Below, piece by piece: positions 6,369 to 13,530 of a stretch of 15,150 nt of DNA. How positions within the stretch are numbered: position 1 is the stretch's first letter; every line of letters starts with the position of its first letter. This stretch comes from an uncultured Eubacteriales bacterium (GTDB lineage Bacteria > Bacillota > Clostridia > Lachnospirales > CAG-274): assembly GCA_902496345.1 (NCBI GenBank), contig CABVAP010000050.1, positions 1 to 15,150 on the forward strand. The letters run 5' to 3'. The notes below the pieces were generated by a model, which worked only from the letters and a program-made list of their open reading frames with translations, was not told the DNA's origin and did not search any database. A program made the translations under genes and the position numbers.

Positions 6369-7136
6369 TTATTCCTCCGTAAGTCTCACAGAAATGCCTT
6401 TTTCTGCAAGATATTTTTTAAGGTCAATTATTTCCATTTCCCTATAGTGGAAAAGACTAGCGGCAAGAGCAGCCTCTGCACCACCGTCAGTAAGTGCTTC
6501 AGCAAAATGCTCCATAGTCCCTGCACCACCAGACGCAATAACAGGGATAGAAACAGCAGAAGAAACAGCCTTTGTAAGTTCAATGTCATATCCAGCCTTT
6601 GTACCGTCACAATCCATACTAGTAAGAAGTATTTCACCGGCTCCAAGTTTTTCAGCTTCAATTGCCCATTCAACAGCATCTTTTCCGGTATTGACACGAC
6701 CACCGTTTAAATAAACATCAAAACCACTTTCATCACGTTTTTTAGCGTCTATAGCGACAACAACGCATTGACTGCCAAATTTTTCAGCAGCCTCTGTAAT
6801 AAGTTCAGGTCTTTTAAGAGCAGCCGAGTTTACAGATATTTTATCAGCACCGGCATTTAAAATTTTTCTAAAATCGTCAATAGTTCTAATTCCACCACCT
6901 ACAGTAAGTGGGATAAAAACTTGTTCAGCAGTTCTTGAAACAACATCAAGCATAATATTTCTAGCGTCAGATGAGGCAGTAATATCAAGAAATACAATTT
7001 CATCAGCAAGAGATTTATTATACATTGATGCAATTTCGACAGGGTCACCGGCATCTTTAAGATTTACAAAGTTGACCCCTTTAACAACTCTACCGTTATG
7101 AACATCTAAACAAGGTATAATACGTTTAGTATGCAT
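6369..7136 (-). CDS. hisF: Imidazole glycerol phosphate synthase, cyclase subunit
   Basis: HisF is a (beta/alpha)8 barrel that uses ammonia from HisH to convert PRFAR into imidazole glycerol phosphate and AICAR, the latter feeding purine synthesis. The 255 residues match the family. The catalytic acids are in place: Asp11 in IIPCLDV and Asp130 in VVVAIDAK. Phosphate-binding loops are visible as VGGGIR at 79-84 and IASGGAG in the second half; the two halves mirror each other, as in HisA. It follows hisA by five bases, with a modest GGTGA binding site inside the hisA end. Its partner hisH is encoded upstream in the same operon but is separated from it by three genes. Confidence 0.97.
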   Translation of the reverse strand: MHTKRIIPCLDVHNGRVVKGVNFVNLKDAGDPVEIASMYNKSLADEIVFLDITASSDARNIMLDVVSRTAEQVFIPLTVGGGIRTIDDFRKILNAGADKISVNSAALKRPELITEAAEKFGSQCVVVAIDAKKRDESGFDVYLNGGRVNTGKDAVEWAIEAEKLGAGEILLTSMDCDGTKAGYDIELTKAVSSAVSIPVIASGGAGTMEHFAEALTDGGAEAALAASLFHYREMEIIDLKKYLAEKGISVRLTEE

Positions 7137-7141
7137 AGTTA

Positions 7142-7864
7142 TTATTCACCCTTTTCAAATTTGTCGATAGCTTCAGAAAGTTTAATAGCACCGTTGTAAA
7201 GTGCTTTTCCAATAATAACACCTTGAGCATTTATTGCATTAACATTTTCAAGGTCTTTCATTTGAGAAACTCCACCGGAAGCAATTATATCCATACCTGT
7301 TTTCTCAATAAGTTCTTTTGTTGACTCAATGTTCGGTCCGGACATCATACCATCTTTTGAGATGTCAGTATATATAACAGTTTTAACTCCAAAACCTTTC
7401 ATTTTAAGGCATAAGTCAACAGCCGTCACGTCGCTGACTTCTTCCCAGCCTTTAATAGCAACCATACCGTCTTTTGCGTCAACTCCAACAGCAATTTTGT
7501 CACCATAAAGTTTAACAGCCTCTTTAACAAGTTCAGGATTTTTAACAGCAGCCGTACCGATAATAACTCTATCGGCGCCTGCTTCAATTCTGGCAGTAAC
7601 ATCATCAAGAGTACGAACCCCTCCACCGGTTTGAACAGGAATATCGTATTTTGATGAAATTTCTTTCAATACATCAATAATAAAACTTTTTCCATATCTA
7701 GCACCGTCAAGGTCAACAATATGTATGTAAGTTGCACCGGCTTCAGCCCAAGCCTTTGCTGCCTCAGCAGGGTTGTCATTAAAAACAGTAACCTCATCAA
7801 AATTTCCTTGAACGAGGCGAACGGCTTTACCGTCTTTTATATCAATAGCAGGATAAATTTGCAT
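7142..7864 (-). CDS. hisA: ProFAR isomerase (phosphoribosyl-formimino-AICAR ribotide isomerase)
   Basis: HisA performs the Amadori rearrangement of ProFAR to PRFAR, step four. The 240-residue barrel is homologous to HisF. The two catalytic aspartates are at Asp8 (IYPAIDIK) and Asp129 (GVDAKDG). Phosphate loops are TGGGVR at 79-84 and IASGGVS in the C-terminal half. GAAAGGACG before the ATG is the binding site. It starts 38 bases after the unrelated membrane-protein gene, a very AT-rich gap. A possible extended -10 promoter within the end of that gene could give hisAFIE extra transcription. Confidence 0.97.
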   Translation of the reverse strand: MQIYPAIDIKDGKAVRLVQGNFDEVTVFNDNPAEAAKAWAEAGATYIHIVDLDGARYGKSFIIDVLKEISSKYDIPVQTGGGVRTLDDVTARIEAGADRVIIGTAAVKNPELVKEAVKLYGDKIAVGVDAKDGMVAIKGWEEVSDVTAVDLCLKMKGFGVKTVIYTDISKDGMMSGPNIESTKELIEKTGMDIIASGGVSQMKDLENVNAINAQGVIIGKALYNGAIKLSEAIDKFEKGE

Positions 7865-7902
7865 AATAACGTCCTTTCAAATAAAAATTATTTTAAAAAA
7901 TA

Positions 7903-8394
7903 TTATAAATTATAAATCAAAGAGAATACACAAATTATAACACTAAGCAAATTGGCACAAAACAGCCACCAAAAAGCCTTTTTAAATTTAATGTTAAATA
8001 TGTAATTAACAACTAGTCCCTCAATCAAAACATTGCATAGAACAACCATCAGATAGTCAAAAATCCAATGTGATATTGCAAATGTTCCGGAGTCAAATGG
8101 AAGTAAAATAAATTCTACTAAAATTCCACTCATAGGAATTAAAATAATTCCCACAATAGTTGATATAGCATTCATAACGGCCGAAATCAAAATAGACTTA
8201 ATCCATTTTTGTTTTGCAAAAAATTTAACACAAAGCACTTCCATAACAAATCCGGAGGCTATAACAATAATGCTTTCCATACCCTCTACTATGTATATAG
8301 ATGGCCATATAACATCAGCCATTACAACATTACACATAAAAAACACATTTAAAATAAAAAGCAAAAAGAAACTTATAATTTTGTTTTTTCTCAT
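7903..8394 (-). CDS. Small integral membrane protein of unknown function, inside the his operon
   Basis: The 163 residues are strongly hydrophobic. The N-terminus (MRKNK, then a hydrophobic stretch to about 26, ending VMA) looks like a signal peptide or first helix. Further membrane segments lie at roughly 37-58, 66-98 (possibly two helices), 108-133 and 139-160. Positive loops include KQKWIK at 61-66 and KFKK at 136-139. I recognise no catalytic motif, and transporter families are not evident. AAGGAG eight bases before the ATG makes translation likely. It has no known link with histidine, though its position between a PPC-domain gene and hisA means it is probably cotranscribed. A transport or sensing role would be guesswork. 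Confidence 0.8.
   Translation of the reverse strand: MRKNKIISFFLLFILNVFFMCNVVMADVIWPSIYIVEGMESIIVIASGFVMEVLCVKFFAKQKWIKSILISAVMNAISTIVGIILIPMSGILVEFILLPFDSGTFAISHWIFDYLMVVLCNVLIEGLVVNYIFNIKFKKAFWWLFCANLLSVIICVFSLIYNL
7934..7960 (-). promoter_or_regulatory. Possible internal promoter for hisAFIE
   Basis: On the minus strand a TGT-TATAAT extended -10 (7942-7934) is preceded, 15 bases upstream, by TTGTGC (7960-7955). It lies in the last codons of the membrane-protein gene, about 70 bases before hisA. The spacer is short and the -35 imperfect, so this is tentative. Confidence 0.3.
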
Positions 8395-8456
8395 CGAAAA
8401 TTCTCCTTCAAATTCATCAAATTTCGGCAGAATTTCAAACAGTGCGTACAGTTACA

Positions 8457-8879
8457 TTATAAGAACTTAAATAAATTAAGTCCAACTTCTTCATCAAAGT
8501 ATCTTTCAACTCTTCCATCTGAAATATTTATAACCATTTCACAAGTAGCACTAACGACAGCACTATTCAAATGTCCGCCAAAAACTTCACCGTTTTGGTT
8601 ACCGGCACTTAAATGTAAATGTGCATAATATTCATCATTCATAGTAGTAACAGTACCAGTCAAAGAAACAATCTCAAAAATTCCGGTAATACGTTTTGAA
8701 TAATATTTCTTTTCTTTTGTATCGAAAGCACCAACTGTAAAATCACCAATTGCACCAATTGCATTTATATTAGCAAGTTTAATATTTTCTTTCAAAGAAA
8801 TATTTTTCAATTGCTCTAAAATTTCTTCGCCTTTATCAATTCGTGCGTATATAGTATTTTCAAATCTTCTATAATCCAA
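8457..8879 (-). CDS. PPC (DUF296) domain protein, inside the his operon
   Basis: The 140-residue protein is a single plants-and-prokaryotes-conserved domain. It shows the family's histidine motifs AHLHLS (His87, His89) and GGHL (His103), which in structures of relatives lie near a metal site in a trimer. In plants the domain joins AT-hook DNA-binding motifs; here there is none, and bacterial single-domain members have no settled function. It starts with TTG at 8879: AAAGGAG lies nine bases upstream, and the only in-frame ATG farther down would remove more than half the domain. It is 39 bases after hisH. The gap holds a weak AT-rich hairpin (8903-8924) and no clear promoter, so it is probably part of the his transcript. 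Confidence 0.88.
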   Translation of the reverse strand: MDYRRFENTIYARIDKGEEILEQLKNISLKENIKLANINAIGAIGDFTVGAFDTKEKKYYSKRITGIFEIVSLTGTVTTMNDEYYAHLHLSAGNQNGEVFGGHLNSAVVSATCEMVINISDGRVERYFDEEVGLNLFKFL

Positions 8880-8918
8880 TTTTGAAATCTCCTTTCAAGA
8901 CTCTTTAATATATATAAA

Positions 8919-9518
8919 TTAAAGTTCAGCAAAATTTTTCAAAATTTTAAGTCCAACATCGCCACTTTTTTCAGGGTGAAACTGTGTAGCGAATATATTA
9001 TCTTTTTGGACAGCAACTTGTATTTCTTTACCATAGAAAGTAGTTGCAGAAACAACAGGTGCGTCAGTTTCAAGGTGATAAGAGTGTACGAAGTAAACAT
9101 AAGGACTTTCACCAAGACCCGTAAAAAGAGGCTCTTTTTTATATAACTTAAGATTGTTCCAACCTATATGAGGTATTTTGACATTATCAGGCAATCTCTT
9201 TACGACACCTGAAATAAGTCCAAGTCCCTCATATTCGCCATTTTCATAGCTAACATCAAAAAGCATTTGCATACCAAGGCAAATACCCAAAAACGCCTTA
9301 CCGGCGTCAGTTTGCTCCTTAATAAGTTTATCAAAATCCTTTTTCTTAATTGTATCTATAGCGTCGGCGAAAGCACCAACCCCAGGAAGAACAATTTTGT
9401 CAGCTTTTTCAAGGAACTTAATATCATCACTTATTTGAGCGTCAAAGCCCAAAAACTGAAAGGCTTTTTCAACACTTCTTAAATTTCCCATTCCATAATC
9501 TATAATACCAATCATCAT
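8919..9518 (-). CDS. hisH: Imidazole glycerol phosphate synthase, glutamine amidotransferase subunit
   Basis: HisH hydrolyses glutamine and channels ammonia to HisF. The 199-residue class I amidotransferase has the nucleophile Cys80 in FLGICLGMQ and the His181/Glu183 pair in TQFHPEKSG. The oxyanion-strand region LPGVGAF is at 44-50, and the N-terminus IGIIDYGMGNLRSV is typical. Its start overlaps the hisB stop by four bases (ATGA), an arrangement for coupled translation. A second ATG follows directly, so Met1 or Met2 may be used. It is the last his gene before the two inserted genes. Confidence 0.97.
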   Translation of the reverse strand: MMIGIIDYGMGNLRSVEKAFQFLGFDAQISDDIKFLEKADKIVLPGVGAFADAIDTIKKKDFDKLIKEQTDAGKAFLGICLGMQMLFDVSYENGEYEGLGLISGVVKRLPDNVKIPHIGWNNLKLYKKEPLFTGLGESPYVYFVHSYHLETDAPVVSATTFYGKEIQVAVQKDNIFATQFHPEKSGDVGLKILKNFAEL

Positions 9519-10105
9519 TCCAACATTCCTTTTGTAGATAATACGCCGTCAATTCTTTCATCAATAGAAGTTGCCATATCTAAGGCCCTACCGAAAGCCT
9601 TAAAAATACCCTCTGCAATATGATGATTATTTTTTCCAGCGAGAACTTTTATATGTAAATTCAATCCGCAGTTAGAAGAAACTGCTCTAAAAAATTCCTC
9701 AACCATTTCTGTATCAAAATCGCCAATAGACGGAACCGAAAATTCAGCGTCAAAACAAAGCAAATCACGACCAGAAATATCTACAGCACAGAGGACAAGG
9801 GTTTCGTCCATAGGCACAATAGAGTGACCATATCTTTTTATACCTTTTTTGTCACCGATAGCGTCAGCTATACATTTGCCGAGTACAATACCTGTATCTT
9901 CAATAGTATGGTGGCAATCAACGTGTAAATCGCCGTCAACATCAACATCAAGGTCAAAAAAACCGTGTTTAGAAATATGTGTAAGCATATGGTCAAAGAA
10001 ACCAATACCGGTTTTAATATTGTTTTTGCCTTTTCCGTCAATATTTAATGACATTTTTATTTTTGTTTCAAAAGTATCTCTTTTAATTTCAGCTTTTCTT
10101 TGCAT
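9515..10105 (-). CDS. hisB: Imidazoleglycerol-phosphate dehydratase
   Basis: HisB dehydrates imidazole glycerol phosphate to imidazole acetol phosphate, step six. At 196 residues it is the monofunctional dehydratase without the N-terminal histidinol phosphatase of enterobacteria. Manganese-binding signatures are present: FFDHMLTHISKHG at 36-48, CHHTIEDTG at 64-72 and NNHHIAEGIFKAFGRAL at 159-175. A GTG in frame at 10117 overlaps the hisD stop but has no binding site. The ATG at 10105 has a G-rich stretch just upstream and gives the usual N-terminus (QRKAEIKRDT). It lies 11 bases after hisD. Confidence 0.96.
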   Translation of the reverse strand: MQRKAEIKRDTFETKIKMSLNIDGKGKNNIKTGIGFFDHMLTHISKHGFFDLDVDVDGDLHVDCHHTIEDTGIVLGKCIADAIGDKKGIKRYGHSIVPMDETLVLCAVDISGRDLLCFDAEFSVPSIGDFDTEMVEEFFRAVSSNCGLNLHIKVLAGKNNHHIAEGIFKAFGRALDMATSIDERIDGVLSTKGMLE

Positions 10106-10116
10106 ATTTGCCCCCA

Positions 10117-11403
10117 CTATCGTCTAACTTTTATAGAATTTGCGTGAGCAGTAAGACCCTCTGCTTCTGCAAATTTAATAACATCTTCACTAAGGTTGTC
10201 AAATGCCTCTTTAGAGAAAGAAAGCACACTTGATTTCTTAATAAAATCGTCAACAGATAAAGGAGAGAAGAATTTAGCTGTTCCGCTTGTAGGAAGAACG
10301 TGGTTAGGGCCAGCCATATAATCGCCAAGAGGTTCAGGAGTATAGTGACCTAAGAAAATAGCTCCGGCATTTTTAATTTTAGGAAGTACAAAGAAAGGTT
10401 CTTTTGTACAAACTTCCATATGTTCAGGTGCGATATTGTTACAAAGTTCAACAGCAGTATCAATATCATCAACAACAATAATAGCACCATAGTTATCAAG
10501 AGATTTGTTTATTATTTCTTTTCTTTCAAGCATATTAGTTTGTCTTTCAACTTCAGCCTGAACTTTAACAGCAAGTTCATCACTTGTTGTAATAAGGACA
10601 GCAGAAGCAAGTTCATCGTGTTCAGCTTGAGAGAGTAAATCAGCGGCAACATAAGCAGGGTTAGCAGAGTCATCAGCAATTACAAGTATTTCGCTAGGAC
10701 CGGCAACAGAGTCAAGACCAACATAACCGAACACACATCTTTTAGCAAGAGCAACAAAGATATTTCCCGGTCCAACGATTTTGTTTACTTTCGGAACACT
10801 TTCTGTACCAAATGCAAGAGCAGCAACGGCCTGAGCTCCACCAACTTTATAGATATGTGTAACACCGGCTTCAATTGCGGCTACAACAGTTGTAGGACTA
10901 ACCTTTCCATCTTTACCTGGAGGTGTAACCATAACTATTTGTTCAACACCGGCAACTTTAGCAGGAACAACGTTCATCAAAACAGAAGAAGGGTAAGCAG
11001 CTTTTCCGCCTGGAACGTAAACACCGGCAGAAGCCAAAGGCAAAATAAGTTGTCCCATAAGCTCGCCTGTTTTTTCCGGTTCAAGCCAACTTATTCTTTT
11101 TTGTTTTTCGTGGAAAGATTTAATTCTTTCAGCGGAGTGTCGAATTACTTCAATAAGTTCCTTATCAACTTTAGAATAAGCCTCGTCTATTTCAGCCTGA
11201 CTAACTTGGATAGTATCTTTAGTAAGTTCAACTTTATCAAAGTCTTTTGTATATCTAAAAAGCGCCTCATCACCATTATCTTTAATATCATTTACAATTT
11301 TTTCAACTTTAGCAGGAGCGTCACCATATTCAAATTTAGAGCGACTTAAAATTCTTTCAATAAGTTCGTTACTCTCCTTTTGAGCATATTTAACTATATC
11401 CAT
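10117..11403 (-). CDS. hisD: Histidinol dehydrogenase
   Basis: HisD oxidises histidinol to histidine in two NAD-dependent steps, using zinc. The 428 residues match the family. The catalytic and metal residues are visible: Gln259 and His262 in SQAEHDELA, Glu327 and His328 in NNIAPEHME, Asp361 in PLGDYMAGP, and His420 in LTAHANSI. GPGNIFVALAKR and AGPSEILVIAD form the cofactor region. An in-frame TTG at 11442 lacks a binding site; GGAGG eight bases before the ATG at 11403 decides the start. The 58-base gap after hisG contains an 8-bp AT-rich hairpin at 11458-11477 that is too weak to call a terminator. Confidence 0.97.
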   Translation of the reverse strand: MDIVKYAQKESNELIERILSRSKFEYGDAPAKVEKIVNDIKDNGDEALFRYTKDFDKVELTKDTIQVSQAEIDEAYSKVDKELIEVIRHSAERIKSFHEKQKRISWLEPEKTGELMGQLILPLASAGVYVPGGKAAYPSSVLMNVVPAKVAGVEQIVMVTPPGKDGKVSPTTVVAAIEAGVTHIYKVGGAQAVAALAFGTESVPKVNKIVGPGNIFVALAKRCVFGYVGLDSVAGPSEILVIADDSANPAYVAADLLSQAEHDELASAVLITTSDELAVKVQAEVERQTNMLERKEIINKSLDNYGAIIVVDDIDTAVELCNNIAPEHMEVCTKEPFFVLPKIKNAGAIFLGHYTPEPLGDYMAGPNHVLPTSGTAKFFSPLSVDDFIKKSSVLSFSKEAFDNLSEDVIKFAEAEGLTAHANSIKVRR

Positions 11404-11461
11404 TTTATTTCCTCCATAATTTATCAATTTATTTAAATCCAAATAAACTATTGCTAAAAAA

Positions 11462-12118
11462 TCAAGATTTTGATTTTAAATTTTCTTCAGTAATTTTTGC
11501 AAGACCTCTTATAATTTCGGATATTCTTTCGTTTTGTAATTTCATACTAACAGGGTTTACAACCATTCTTGCAGAGATAGGACAAATTTCTTCAAGAACT
11601 TTAAGTCCGTTTTCTTTAAGTGTAGAACCTGTTTCAACAATATCAACGATAACATCGGCAAGACCAACGATAGGACCAAGTTCAACAGAACCATTAAGTT
11701 TTACAATTTCAACAGTCTGATGTTTTTTCTGATAAAAATACTCTTTTGCAATGTTAGGATATTTGGTAGCAACTCTTAAATCATTTGATTTTTCAAGTTT
11801 TTCTCTAACTTCTTCTTTTCCGGCAACTGCAAAACGACATTTACCAAATTCAAGGTCTAAAACCTCGCATAAATTTCTTTTTTCTTGAAGTAAAGTATCC
11901 TTTCCGATAATACCAATATCAGCAGCACCATATTCAACATAAGTAGGAACATCTGTAGCTTTAGCAAGGAAGAATTTAACTTTTAAATCTTCATTAGTAA
12001 AAATGAGTTTTCTTGATTTTTCTTTCATTTCATCGCAAGTAATTCCGATTTGTTCAAGAAGTTCCATAGTTTTGTCAGCAAGTCTGCCTTTTGCAAGAGC
12101 AAATGTTAAATATTCCAT
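11462..12118 (-). CDS. hisG: ATP phosphoribosyltransferase, short catalytic form
   Basis: HisG joins ATP and PRPP to phosphoribosyl-ATP, the committed step. At 218 residues it is the short form, lacking the C-terminal ACT-like regulatory domain of about 80 residues, and therefore depends on HisZ, encoded just upstream. Visible are LTFALAKGRL at the N-terminus, AADIGIIGKD at 65-74 and the PRPP-binding loop DIVETGSTLKENG at 159-171. AGGAG directly touches an in-frame ATG at 12130. The ATG at 12118 lies 12 bases from it and one base after the hisZ stop, and gives the usual family N-terminus, so I chose it. HisZ/HisG translation is likely coupled. Confidence 0.95.
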   Translation of the reverse strand: MEYLTFALAKGRLADKTMELLEQIGITCDEMKEKSRKLIFTNEDLKVKFFLAKATDVPTYVEYGAADIGIIGKDTLLQEKRNLCEVLDLEFGKCRFAVAGKEEVREKLEKSNDLRVATKYPNIAKEYFYQKKHQTVEIVKLNGSVELGPIVGLADVIVDIVETGSTLKENGLKVLEEICPISARMVVNPVSMKLQNERISEIIRGLAKITEENLKSKS

Positions 12119-12119
12119 A

Positions 12120-13376
12120 TTATTTTGCATCTCCTTTCAAAAGTTCAGATATTTTAATATCGGAAACTGTGTCTTGTTCAATATTGATAATTTTAACATC
12201 TTCAGAATTGATAAAATACAAAATTCCACCCATTCCTTTTTGCTTAGCATATTGTTTATTTTTTTCGATGTCATCGCCTAAAAGACTATTTTCAATTTTT
12301 ACACCTTGATTTCTAAGTTCAGCAGAAGAACTTATAGCAGTTGCCCTACCCTCTTTTGTATACATAAGTAAAGTATCCGGTTTTTTACTTTTTACCTTAA
12401 CATTTTGGCTTTCCAAAGCTGCAAGTAAATTATTTATTTTAATAGCAAAACCAACAGCAGGGTAATCAGCACCATAATTTTCAACAAGTTTATCATATCT
12501 ACCACCATTGATGATAGAGAAGCCTGTTCCCTCTGCGTATCCTCTAAATATTATACCTGTATAATATGAAAGTCCAATTATACTAAGGTCAAAAGAAATA
12601 TACTGTTGAGATTTATATTCAGACAATATCTGATAAATATTTTCAAGGTCATTCAAAGCATTTAATGCTTTTTCAGAATTGACAAGACTTTTAGCTTTTT
12701 CGATAATTTCCTGTCCACCAATAAGCATAGGTAATTCCTTAAAGAAAATAATAATATTTTCAGGAGCATTTACCTCTTTAGCAATTTTCAAAGCAGCGGT
12801 ATATTCTTTGTCAATTATGTAATTTCTAATTTTTTCGCAAGTTTTTTGGTCGAACTTGCCCTCTTCTAAAACAGCATTAAAGAATTGAACTTGTCCGATA
12901 CACAATTTAAAACTTTTAAGACCACAAACTTTAAGGCTATTTACAGCAACGGCAATCGCTTCAGCATCAGCATCTGGAGAATTTACACCAATAAGTTCGA
13001 TACCGGCTTGATTTGATTCACGCAATTTACCTTGATAATGTTCATTGTATCTAAAAACTCTTTCAAAATAATAAAATCTCAAAGGAATATCTTTTTCCTC
13101 ATAAGCAGTAGCGGCAATACGAGCAATAGGAGGAGTCATATCTGCCCTAAGTGTAAGTAATGCCCCATCTCTGTCAATAAATTTGTACATTTGATTAGGG
13201 CTTACACCGCCGTTACCGTCAAAAACTTCCATATATTCAAAAGTAGGACTACTAACAGGTAAAAAACCATATTTAGAGAAAACAGATTCAATACTTCTTT
13301 CAATTTCTGTTTTGAATACTGCCTCTGCTGGTAAATAGTCTTTAACCCCCTCAGGAGTATGTAATTTTGCGTCCAT
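12120..13376 (-). CDS. hisZ: ATP phosphoribosyltransferase regulatory subunit
   Basis: HisZ is a catalytically dead paralogue of histidyl-tRNA synthetase that forms a hetero-octamer with short HisG and gives it activity and histidine feedback. The 418 residues show the class II synthetase core: TPEGVKDYLP at the start, LTLRADMTPPIARIAA (motif 2 region), YYFERVFRYNEHYQGKLRESNQAGIELIG and, near residue 270, IGLSYYTGIIFRGYAEG. The last corresponds to the RGLDYYTG of HisRS with key residues lost, which separates it from HisS. A C-terminal segment past about 320 may be a remnant of the anticodon-binding domain. GAGGTG six bases before the ATG supports the start. It is first in the operon, behind a strong promoter. 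Confidence 0.95.
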   Translation of the reverse strand: MDAKLHTPEGVKDYLPAEAVFKTEIERSIESVFSKYGFLPVSSPTFEYMEVFDGNGGVSPNQMYKFIDRDGALLTLRADMTPPIARIAATAYEEKDIPLRFYYFERVFRYNEHYQGKLRESNQAGIELIGVNSPDADAEAIAVAVNSLKVCGLKSFKLCIGQVQFFNAVLEEGKFDQKTCEKIRNYIIDKEYTAALKIAKEVNAPENIIIFFKELPMLIGGQEIIEKAKSLVNSEKALNALNDLENIYQILSEYKSQQYISFDLSIIGLSYYTGIIFRGYAEGTGFSIINGGRYDKLVENYGADYPAVGFAIKINNLLAALESQNVKVKSKKPDTLLMYTKEGRATAISSSAELRNQGVKIENSLLGDDIEKNKQYAKQKGMGGILYFINSEDVKIINIEQDTVSDIKISELLKGDAK

Positions 13377-13449
13377 TTTTTCACCTCATAAATCATTATT
13401 AAATAGTAATTATCGCAATGATAAAACCTATATGTATTATATTTCTAAA

Positions 13450-13473
13450 ATCACTTTACCACAGTAGAGTGAT
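13450..13473 (-). promoter_or_regulatory. Hairpin in the hisZ leader
   Basis: The leader of about 100 bases contains ATCACTCTAC, a four-base TGTG loop, then GTAAAGTGAT, a ten-pair stem with one C-A mismatch near the 5' end of the transcript. A second AT-rich pairing (ATCATT with AATGAT) is possible close to the ribosome binding site. No T-box sequence, anti-terminator or T-run is present, so an attenuation role is unproven. Confidence 0.35.
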
Positions 13474-13484
13474 AAATTAATAAA

Positions 13485-13512
13485 ATTATATCACATCTAA
13501 ATTATTTGTCAA
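13485..13512 (-). promoter_or_regulatory. his operon promoter
   Basis: The minus strand has a perfect TTGACA (13512-13507), a 16-base spacer, an extended TGA and a perfect TATAAT (13490-13485). The start point is expected near 13478. A GTGATA/TATCAC inverted repeat (outer ends 13469 and 13494) spans the -10 and start point and could bind a regulator. Confidence 0.85.
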
Positions 13513-13530
13513 GTTAAAACAAAAATCTCA

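Noticed and set aside
11404..11442. TTG start extending HisD by 13 residues
   Set aside because: GGAGG eight bases before the ATG at 11403 fits far better, and the shorter protein matches family length.
11458..11477. Terminator between hisG and hisD
   Set aside because: The stem is eight pairs with a single G-C pair; too weak to stop transcription within an evident operon.
5672..13376. Broken or frameshifted his genes
   Set aside because: All nine his genes are full length with catalytic residues in place.
13377..13478. T-box riboswitch in the hisZ leader
   Set aside because: The leader is only about 100 bases and lacks the conserved T-box sequence and a terminator with a T-run.
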